From contig OZ025653.1 of the NCBI GenBank assembly GCA_964019335.1, forward strand, positions 310,001-374,000: a DNA stretch of 64,000 nucleotides, written 5' to 3'. Origin of the DNA: Diplonema japonicum. Its lineage: Eukaryota > Euglenozoa > Diplonemea > Diplonemida > Diplonemidae. The notes under the pieces were generated by a model. The model was not told the DNA's origin, did no database searches, and saw nothing but the letters and a program-made list of their open reading frames with translations. Shown one piece after another: positions 57,126-64,000 of the stretch. Position 1 is the stretch's first letter. Each line of letters starts with the position of its first letter. The position numbers were made by a program, and so were the translations under genes.

Positions 57126-60100
57126 TTAGTCTGTAGAAACAGATGGGAAAATATTTTCTATTGGTACTGCAAAGGTGCTCTTCGGGAAGAGGAACGTCAC
57201 CACAGCATCATCCTTCCTCCAGCATACAACACGGGCTTTCTTCCCGTTCAAAGACTTTCGTTGAAGATTCTGCACGAAGATGACGCACCCTGGGGGCATG
57301 GTGTGCTCTCTGTTCTCACGGTCTGCAGCCTCCTTTTGCTGTCGGTAGTGTGCTTCTCTGAGAGCCTTTGCCCTCCTCCTCCCAAGCACCCCGCGCCATG
57401 TCTTTTGTATCAATGTGACCCCGGTCTTCATTTTCAACTCGTATTCTTTCACCATTGCAGTGTACTCTAGTTCAAGAACCCTCCCGCGTGCTTTGAACCC
57501 CCTAAATGCTTTCTGCATGTTCACCGCTGCCCTTGGCTTGATGATTCCACTCAGTGTTGATCTCATATGTGGCTGAGCTGAGGCTGCCATGAACACTGTA
57601 TTTGATTTTGCCAACGGACGGGAGAACGCGAGGGTATACAGCCCGTCCCCCGTGCCCCTTCCAAGCAACCTCTCTAGAGAGTGACTGCGCCTCGACGGCC
57701 TTGCAGATAGAAGCAGTGGTATCCCTTGCGAATACGGGAATTCCATTTCCTCTGGTTTAATTTGCAGTGTCACACTTTGGAAGCACAGGAACAATCCCGG
57801 TGCGTGTCTGCCGCCTAAAGCGCCCATGAGGCTTATCATCCCACCGCCTGGCACAACGTAAGGAACAGCAGTCCCCAGTAGTATATCCAACCCTGTCATG
57901 ACCTTGTCCTTCGCATGGTTCCTAGTGTACTGTATTGTCATCACGTTCTGTACCTTTGCGCGGGTGTCTTTCAAACCTTTCCTTGTGGCTCTTCCCCTTC
58001 CTGTTTTCTGGATCCGTTTCACTACAATATTCGTCTTGCACGTCATACTGAGCCCCGTTGCGACTAAGGCGACCACTGCAACACAGCTCACACCGTACTC
58101 GTCATCTATCCGCCTAGCCTCCCTCAGTGCTTCAAAGCACGTCCCTTGAGGAAGGGTGTCGTAGCTTGCGTTACGCAGCTCGTGCAGCATCCCAAGTATG
58201 TCATGTTGCCTGTACAACGACAGGCTTCGCATGAAGGCGGGCAATGTGTTCACGAAGCTCCTTTCAACAAGCATGTCCCGAGTGCACATGGAATGGTATT
58301 CAGAGAGGGTGTTCTGTACAACATGTGGGGGAGCAGATGGTACAATGTCAATAGCGTGGGGTACAAGGGGGGTCGTTGCCTTGTTCAGCAGCTTTAGGAG
58401 CGTCACGTAGGGGTACTGCGGCTGAGGTTTTCTCGTCCTGTTGAACCCACAGCACAGCGATCGTAGCCAGATGAAGTACGACACATACGCCTTCAGCTTC
58501 ATTGCTTCCACTTTCTCTGCCTTTGCCAATGCCTTCCTCCCTGCCACTTCCTCCCCTAGACAGTACACTGGCCCCATCATCTCACGTACCTCGTCTATTC
58601 TCCGCATGGCTGCTTTGACCTCTCGCAATCTTTCTTCTTCTCTTTTCCGCTCCACTTCCTTCTCCTCTTCGGTCATTGGGGATCCTGCCTCGTAAAGCTC
58701 CATGTTCCGCCGTTCCTGATCCTCGAGTTTCCATCGCCAGTGTACTATGTGTACTTTTTTGAGTCCTGCTGCCCACAAGATGGACACCTCTGCACGATGC
58801 TGCTTCTCGTCTGCCTTTAAAGACGTCAAGCTCTTCATGAGTGCTAGCACATTGTTGCAGAGGGCCTTCTCAAGCACACTAATCTCTCCACGAGCAGCTT
58901 CCTCGTCATCCGTCACGATCAGTCGTTGCTGCACCTCAGCAATGTAAGTGGTGTTCAGAGACTTCAACAAACTGCTTGTGGGCAACGTGGCGTACAGCAG
59001 CATGCTTTGGGCTTCTGTAACGGTGCGCATCTCTGCTTCTGAGCAACGAAGGGCCTTCTGCTCGCTGAAATGAGCCTCCAGCATCGAGGCCCTACGGTGG
59101 CCAGCTAGGGCAGCATTCTTCATCTCACGGAATAATTTCGCCTCCTCCTGCTGTATTTCAATAAGTCTTACGTGTTCCGCATCTTCTAAGTTGTTCACCT
59201 GCAGCTTCCTCTCCAACTCTCTTTTGTGCAGTGTCTCCATGATCTCCTTCCTCAATCTCTCCTCTTGCCCGAACATTGCTTCAGCTGTCTTCTCTTCCTC
59301 GATATTCCTAAAATTCCTGCGCTGCTGTTCCTTTTTCACGAGAGCAGCCATCCACCCATCCACAACCTTCAGTAGTGCTTTAAAGTGCGCTACCCTCTCA
59401 GACCCCTCCTCCTTGACTACCGCAGCACGCGTTGATGTCTCGTACAGAACGAAGCTCTTCAAACGGCACGCCAGCTGCCTCCCCCTGTCTAGGAGAGCGT
59501 CCTGTCTAATAGAAACCTCGATCGACAACATCAAGATGGATTTGTCCGTCGCCTCTGTGCGCACGATGCCTTCCATCCGCTGTACAGCATTGTCGTGGAT
59601 TCTTTCCCTCTGCTGCGCGTTGAAAGTGCCGTACATCTCAGTCACAACCTTGCGGTATGTTGTGAGAGTCGCTAGTCTGCAAAAGCACTCTTCCTCATGT
59701 ATTCGCTCTAAGGCAGCCAGTGTACACAGGACTGATCGAATGAGGACTTCATCGGCGATCAGTATCGCCTGCCTGGAGAGGGTTTCGTTCACCTTCAGCA
59801 ATGCAAACTGCTCGGCACCTTTCTTTGCGATCCATGCACGTCGTCTCTCCTGTGCTGCGTAGCAGGCCACCGCAGCAGCCATGTGCTCTTCATTCAGTGT
59901 TATGGCCGCTTGGATGGACTCAGCAGCTGTGCTTACCTCCGCGCTGAGCGCACTTCGTTCTGCTCCTTCCGCGCTCCACAGTGACGCAGTCGTCGCCGCT
60001 GTTAGAAATCTAAACTTCGTGTCTGGGATGAGCATGGACCTTCCTCCGATGCCCCCGAGGAAGGCAGGCCCTGTGTATGAAGCGCTACCGCTGGCGGTCA

Positions 60101-60590
60101 TTTTGCGGATCTCGGAGTTTGCTCTCTTTATGAAGTAGCTGTGCCGCATTCTGTTTGTGGCTTCGGAGGTGTTCGTGGGTATGGTTGAGGGAGCTTTCCA
60201 GATCTTTGCGGACTTCGCCAGACAGTTAGCAAGGCACCTGCGTATAGATGCGAGTAACTTCAGGGCTTCGTCGTGGATGAGCCCCCGTGACGACTCCTCC
60301 CGTCGGCAAACCTGCTTGAGCTTTGCCTTGACGGCATTGTTACTCTGCATGTTGTCCCCGCTCGCGGCCGCAGCATCCTCATCCACAATAGCAATGCTCC
60401 GTATTTTTTTCAGGATACATCTGGGCCGCAGCCGCACTGCGTTATGTACTAACACTTCCCACTCCCTGTCCTCTGCCATCATGCATGCTGCCCGTGTCTC
60501 CAACTCATGGCTGTAGACCTTGCGCTTGCAAAGGCTGCTCCCTGGGCTGTAGGCAAAGAGCTCCGCAAGGAGCACATCGTCCACCCTCAT
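57126..60590 (-). CDS. Large coiled-coil protein with IQ motifs
   Basis: Single exon, 1154 aa from ATG 60590 (MRVDDVLLAELFAYSPG). This ATG directly follows a good acceptor (pyrimidine-rich, CTTCAACAG), so it is probably the first codon after the SL; an ORF extension upstream to 60692 is rejected. The protein is mostly helical and Arg/Glu-rich (EEKTAEAMFGQEERLRKEIM, EEAKLFREMKNAALAGHRRA, KEVERKREEERLREVKAAM). Near the C-terminus are two IQ-type calmodulin-binding motifs (AAVNMQKAFRGFKARGRV, TLIQKTWRGVLGRRRAKAL) and a final SH3-like stretch (KKARVVCWRKDDAVVTFLF). A flagellar or cytoskeletal protein is likely from this plan, but the family is not recognised. Confidence 0.85.
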   Translation of the reverse strand: MRVDDVLLAELFAYSPGSSLCKRKVYSHELETRAACMMAEDREWEVLVHNAVRLRPRCILKKIRSIAIVDEDAAAASGDNMQSNNAVKAKLKQVCRREESSRGLIHDEALKLLASIRRCLANCLAKSAKIWKAPSTIPTNTSEATNRMRHSYFIKRANSEIRKMTASGSASYTGPAFLGGIGGRSMLIPDTKFRFLTAATTASLWSAEGAERSALSAEVSTAAESIQAAITLNEEHMAAAVACYAAQERRRAWIAKKGAEQFALLKVNETLSRQAILIADEVLIRSVLCTLAALERIHEEECFCRLATLTTYRKVVTEMYGTFNAQQRERIHDNAVQRMEGIVRTEATDKSILMLSIEVSIRQDALLDRGRQLACRLKSFVLYETSTRAAVVKEEGSERVAHFKALLKVVDGWMAALVKKEQQRRNFRNIEEEKTAEAMFGQEERLRKEIMETLHKRELERKLQVNNLEDAEHVRLIEIQQEEAKLFREMKNAALAGHRRASMLEAHFSEQKALRCSEAEMRTVTEAQSMLLYATLPTSSLLKSLNTTYIAEVQQRLIVTDDEEAARGEISVLEKALCNNVLALMKSLTSLKADEKQHRAEVSILWAAGLKKVHIVHWRWKLEDQERRNMELYEAGSPMTEEEKEVERKREEERLREVKAAMRRIDEVREMMGPVYCLGEEVAGRKALAKAEKVEAMKLKAYVSYFIWLRSLCCGFNRTRKPQPQYPYVTLLKLLNKATTPLVPHAIDIVPSAPPHVVQNTLSEYHSMCTRDMLVERSFVNTLPAFMRSLSLYRQHDILGMLHELRNASYDTLPQGTCFEALREARRIDDEYGVSCVAVVALVATGLSMTCKTNIVVKRIQKTGRGRATRKGLKDTRAKVQNVMTIQYTRNHAKDKVMTGLDILLGTAVPYVVPGGGMISLMGALGGRHAPGLFLCFQSVTLQIKPEEMEFPYSQGIPLLLSARPSRRSHSLERLLGRGTGDGLYTLAFSRPLAKSNTVFMAASAQPHMRSTLSGIIKPRAAVNMQKAFRGFKARGRVLELEYTAMVKEYELKMKTGVTLIQKTWRGVLGRRRAKALREAHYRQQKEAADRENREHTMPPGCVIFVQNLQRKSLNGKKARVVCWRKDDAVVTFLFPKSTFAVPIENIFPSVSTD

Positions 60591-60612
60591 CTGTTGAAGT
60601 GGCAAGGGGAAG
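60591..60612 (-). promoter_or_regulatory. Probable SL trans-splice acceptor of the IQ protein gene
   Basis: On the minus strand CTACTTCCCCTTGCCACTTC followed by AACAG lies directly before the ATG at 60590. It is the clearest polypyrimidine-AG acceptor near a start in this window and sets the start choice. Elsewhere the acceptor could not be fixed. Confidence 0.6.
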
Positions 60613-60746
60613 TAGTGATAAACGGAAAAGGAAAGGGAATACAATGTACAAACGCAAAGAAGAAAGGAACAGCTGATGCAATGAAGGTTCATATGGGTGT
60701 AACCGGCTCTTCATACAAGTAGACGTTTTATATTTGTGGCAACCTG

Positions 60747-62141
60747 TCACCACTTAGTGCGGGGTGAAGCTGACGGGAGGTTCGCAGGTGACATAGAACG
60801 ACGTGGGGAGTAGGACCCCTCCTTGACCAGCTCCCATTCGAGGATGCGGCGTGCTGCCTCTTTCGCTTCCCTGGGTGACAGCTGCCCAATTACAGAGAAC
60901 GACGAGGTGCCCGTTGTGCCTGTCTTCTTCGACAGGATAGAGTTCGCCAGACCCACAGCGTCAGACCTCGAGGACACGCCCTTGATAGCGTCGTAGACTG
61001 GTGTTGGGGATGACGTCCTCAGTTGAGAGGCCTGACGTACAGGCTCCTGTCTCGCGTTTCTGGCAGGGCTACTCATCTGCTTCGATAGTTTTGCAGCCTC
61101 TTCTGCTGTGTCCACCAGTTGCTGGAGCTTTACATTGCACCTGGGCACCGTTGAGGGGGACGTGCCACCGCCCCAGTCCACAGCAACATGAGTCGTGCTC
61201 TGGTAGGGCACCACCACAGCAGGGTACCAGCCTGGGCTGTCAGCACCCCATCCTTTCGGGCCAACACCCATCGACGGTTCCCACCAGGCGAGTACCCTGT
61301 CACCAGGCAGGAAGGACGTGGAGTGCAGTGGGGCTGGGCTGTGGCTGCTCCTGGGGTTCTGCACAGAGCGATAGCTCGCGCGGCTATTGAGGTTCGCGGG
61401 CACTTCTGGTTCGGGTGAGATAGCTCTGGGCTGGCTGCCACGACTAAGCTGGCTACGTGGGCTGGCGACGTGCTGCGTGGGTGGCTGCCTGACTTCCATC
61501 AACGCGGCGCGGAGCTGTGCGATCTCGCCTTGCGCCTTGCGCAGCTCAGTGTTCATGCTGATCGAGGATGTCGACGGTGCAACGGATGTACGCTTGCTGG
61601 CTTCAAGTTCTTTTTCAAGTTCCTTGATGCGCGTGAGGTGCTGCGTGCTTGCCTTGCGGTCTTTGGCGGGTTTCTTGGCCGCTTCCACTTCCCGCAACTT
61701 GTCTTCCAAGTCGTATATCCTGCTGCGCAGCTCGGAAGTTGTGTCGCTGTCAGCTGCTGCGTCACTGGCCTTTGCCTCGAGACGATCGTTGTCGCGCTTC
61801 AGTGCTGTCAACCTGCCTGTAAGGTCAGCCACCTCATCGCGTAGCCCGTCGCACTCCTTCTCACGACGCTCGAGGCGCATTGCTAGGTTGGTGTTGTCCA
61901 GCTCGAGTTCTTGGATCTTCTGCTGCTCTGGGGAAATTGTAGGCTGCGCAGGCTCTTCAGCCTCCTCCTCTACCTCTTCCTCAACACCTTGTTGAGTAAC
62001 AGGTGTTGACAAGGGTCCTTCAACAGCCTCTTCAGCAGCATCTGCAACTGAAGCCGTTGGCGTGGCTTCCTGTGCGGGCACCTGCGGTGTGGAAGGCTGC
62101 TCGAGTGGCGCACCATCACCTGCTTCAGAGGTTGCGGACAT
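60747..62141 (-). CDS. Coiled-coil protein with SH3/Tudor-like C-terminal module
   Basis: Single exon, 464 aa. The first 70 residues are acidic and Pro/Thr-rich; residues 75-235 form a long coiled coil (EQQKIQELELDNTNLAMRL, EVADLTGRLTALKRDNDRL, LEKELEASKRTSV). A Ser-rich linker is followed by a beta-rich module at about 280-350 with LPGDRVLAWWEPSMGVG, GWYPAVVVPYQSTTHVAV and DWGGGTSPSTVP, which has the feel of an agenet/Tudor/SH3-like fold that binds peptides or methyl-lysine. The end is Ser/Arg-rich (EGSYSPRRSMSPANLPSAS). Cytoskeletal or centrosome-like function is possible; no firm family. Confidence 0.8.
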   Translation of the reverse strand: MSATSEAGDGAPLEQPSTPQVPAQEATPTASVADAAEEAVEGPLSTPVTQQGVEEEVEEEAEEPAQPTISPEQQKIQELELDNTNLAMRLERREKECDGLRDEVADLTGRLTALKRDNDRLEAKASDAAADSDTTSELRSRIYDLEDKLREVEAAKKPAKDRKASTQHLTRIKELEKELEASKRTSVAPSTSSISMNTELRKAQGEIAQLRAALMEVRQPPTQHVASPRSQLSRGSQPRAISPEPEVPANLNSRASYRSVQNPRSSHSPAPLHSTSFLPGDRVLAWWEPSMGVGPKGWGADSPGWYPAVVVPYQSTTHVAVDWGGGTSPSTVPRCNVKLQQLVDTAEEAAKLSKQMSSPARNARQEPVRQASQLRTSSPTPVYDAIKGVSSRSDAVGLANSILSKKTGTTGTSSFSVIGQLSPREAKEAARRILEWELVKEGSYSPRRSMSPANLPSASPRTKW

Positions 62142-62217
62142 AAGAAGCTACTGCTAATCCTGTAGACGGTAAGCTGAGACAAGGGGATAAGGCAAGTAAG
62201 TAAGCAAGTAATAAAGG

Positions 62218-62506
62218 CTAGCCTTCCATGAGAACGCTGCGGTACAACGCTTCTCTCTCTTCATTCCAAGTAGGCCTCTGGACCCTGTCCACCAGGTACA
62301 CCTGCGCCATGACCACGCACACAAACACAAAACAAACCACGAAAACCAACGCGTGTAACTTTGTTTCATTTTTTTTTTCTTCTCCCGCCCTAGCCTCAAC
62401 ATACAATATCAGCATCCCCCTGACCTGCCTTCGGTCGCGCTGTCTTTGTCTCAATGTCAACTATCACATCCTTCCGAGCAGCCTCCCTGCTTACCGCTTG
62501 ATTCAT
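62218..62506 (-). CDS. Small single-pass membrane protein, two exons
   Basis: Exons 62506-62405 and 62358-62218; 80 aa. The 46-nt intron 62404-62359 (GTATGTTG ... AAACAAAG) is phase 0. The first exon encodes a charged N-terminus (MNQAVSREAARKDVIVDIET), the second a membrane span (LHALVFVVCFVFVCVVMAQV) and a short tail with WNEEREALYRSV. An upstream AG after CATGAACCCTC (62517-62522) can be the trans-splice acceptor. Such small proteins with one span are often organelle subunits (for instance of respiratory complexes), but no family was recognised. Support is moderate: frame, splice fit and composition. Confidence 0.65.
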
Positions 62507-63121
62507 AGTTACCTTACCTGAGGGTTCATGACAAGAGAAAAAGAGAAGGAATTAAAAAAAAAGGGGGGGAAAGCAATAAGGGGATGAAAGAAAGATTCTG
62601 ACAAAGAAAAAAAAAGGGGGGTAAAGGGAGGGGGGAAGTAGTACAACAAAGGAAGAAACGGAGGAATAAAAAAAAGGGGGGGGGGAGGAGGAAGAAAAAA
62701 AAAGAAAAAGACAATACTTTTTCTTTTTTTTTTTATCGTCCACCCCTTGACACAGCAATGTATCATACCATACACTATTTAGTTTTCGAAGTAGAAAAAA
62801 AAGGGGGGGGGAGGAATTCGTTACTCTATAAAGGAGGAGAAAAGGGGGAGGGAACAAGTGAAGAACATGGAGAAAGGAAGAAGGAAAACAGGGGGGAAGA
62901 GAAAGAAAAAGAGAATTAGCTTTTGAAGCGTATGGGACTGGTAATGGCAGAGAGGGGGGGGGGGGGGGAGAAAAGAAGGAGGAACTGAGCCGTGTTGCTT
63001 GTCCGATTCGTTCTTGGAAAAAGTTGAAGAAAGTTCAAGGTGTCGCTCGAAGAAAAAGAAAAATGAAATGGCTTTGGCCCATTGGGCACAGTTACGAAAT
63101 AGCAAAGAAAAACAAAATTGC

Positions 63122-63153
<32 letters not shown>

Positions 63154-63735
63154 GGAGATGTTAGCAAAACGACGAACCAAGAGAACTGAAAACGGAAAAG
63201 TATGTTTTAAAAAAAGAAATGCATCCAGAGTTCTCAAGGAGGGCGCACAGTGACCGTATTATACTTTTTTTTTGTTGTTCTTTCTTATTATTATTTTTTT
63301 TTTTTTTATAGTGGAGGTCTCCAGTTTCAGAGACAGGAAACAAAATGAATATAAAAAAAAAAAAGTACTTTAATTTTAGTATTTTTAGTCGGGACCCATA
63401 ATCCAACCCTTAGACAAAACTGTTTGTCTATGTTGAGCTTCCTGCTTTCATTCCTTTGAATATGAAATGCTGTCACCGAGACTGGCACTCCAAGATTGTG
63501 TATCGATAAAGCTTTGCAATACTAAAATAAATTATGTTTGGATTTAAAAAAAAAATAGCAGAAACAGGGAAACGGAAGCAACAGGAGTAGGGAGAAAGAG
63601 AGAAGGGGATTAAAAAATGTAAAAAAAGAGAAAGAAAAAAAGAGAGAAAAAAAGAAAGTAACAGAAAAGGAAGGAGGAAAAAAAATACCCCGCAAAAAGA
63701 ATGAAAGGATGCGTAAGCTTAAAAAGAAGGAAAGG

Positions 63736-63771
<36 letters not shown>

Positions 63772-64000
63772 TGAAGAAAAAAACCAAGATGCTAGAAGAA
63801 CCAGACACCTTCCAAGGGTGGCCTTTTTTTTTCCCCCCTTATGCAGCTTGTTTTTCTTCTTTTTTCTTTCCCCCTCTTTCCTTTTTTTTTTGCAGCCCTC
63901 ACACTCTTTTTATTTTATTCAGGGGCAAAATAAAATAAAAAATAAAAAAGTTAACAACAACGAGGGGGGAATAATTATAAAGAAAGAGAGGAGGGGGGTT
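62507..64000. other. Gene-free, purine-rich end of the window
   Basis: Mostly A/G-rich DNA on the plus strand (C/T on minus) with G-runs (62669-62680, 62957-62969), an A-run of about 28 (63122-63149) and T-runs (63740-63769). One ordinary-composition stretch at 63385-63545 has no recognised gene or RNA. The next upstream gene would lie beyond 64000. Confidence 0.45.

Noticed and set aside
60591-60692. Hydrophobic N-terminus (signal-like) of the IQ protein from 60692
   Set aside because: A strong acceptor lies directly before the ATG at 60590; the upstream part is pyrimidine-rich leader that happens to encode Leu/Phe/Ser.
1-64000. CRISPR arrays, bacterial operons, ribosome-binding sites, rRNA genes
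   Set aside because: None seen; the tandem repeats present are coding LRR units, transposon ends or microsatellite, and the gene structure is eukaryotic.

Overview
The window looks nuclear and eukaryotic, and most likely comes from a diplonemid (Euglenozoa). Three things point there. (1) A 38-nt stretch on the minus strand (3106 to 3069) matches, as I recall it, the diplonemid spliced-leader (SL) exon, with the core GCTACAGTTTCTGTACTTTA. (2) Every gene I can support lies on the minus strand, often with only 50-100 nt between stop and next start, as in trans-spliced polycistronic units. (3) Genes also carry very short cis-spliced introns, mostly 34-62 nt, with GTATG-type donors, C/AAG or TAG acceptors and frequent poly-A/T cores. 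Homopolymer tracts of 15-35 nt fill the non-coding DNA. The species assignment rests on memory of the SL and was not searched.

Layout. 1-4.0 kb: non-LTR retrotransposon copies (ORF1, AP-endonuclease, C-terminal tail), broken by stops and frameshifts, with the SL-like sequence at the head of one copy. 4.0-8.3 kb: repeat-rich DNA with a decayed MULE-type transposon bounded by tandem-repeat inverted termini and holding reverse-transcriptase debris. 8.6-21.2 kb: a protein kinase with about 20 BspA-type leucine-rich repeats, two mitochondrial phosphate-carrier-like genes, an XRN1-type exoribonuclease and a lysine-rich protein. 21.2-30.1 kb: an unknown three-exon gene whose second intron is mostly a dispersed repeat, a UDP-glucose 4-epimerase and a GT8-like membrane glycosyltransferase. 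30.1-35.2 kb: a seven-exon DOMON/cytochrome b561 gene with a recent internal duplication of about 2 kb. 35.2-38.4 kb: gene-poor, with a small inverted-repeat DNA element.

38.4-62.5 kb is gene-dense: a small coiled-coil protein, an alpha/beta hydrolase, a GMC oxidoreductase, a RanBP2-type zinc-finger protein, a fold-back repeat and retroelement tail, a Cache-domain receptor-like protein, a bacterial-type CMP kinase, two ankyrin/pseudokinase genes sharing identical 3' halves, a coiled-coil protein, prefoldin subunit 5, an F-box-like protein, an RIIa-like protein, an IQ-motif coiled-coil protein, a coiled-coil/SH3-like protein and a small single-pass membrane protein. 62.5-64.0 kb holds no gene I can support.

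The genes do not form a pathway; as in other euglenozoan clusters, neighbours are co-directional but functionally unrelated. Recurrent themes are local sequence homogenisation (LRR array, DOMON duplication, twin kinases) and mobile-element debris inside and beside genes. Splice junctions were inferred by hand from reading frame, donor/acceptor pattern and homology; all exon sets given restore frame, but none is backed by transcript data.
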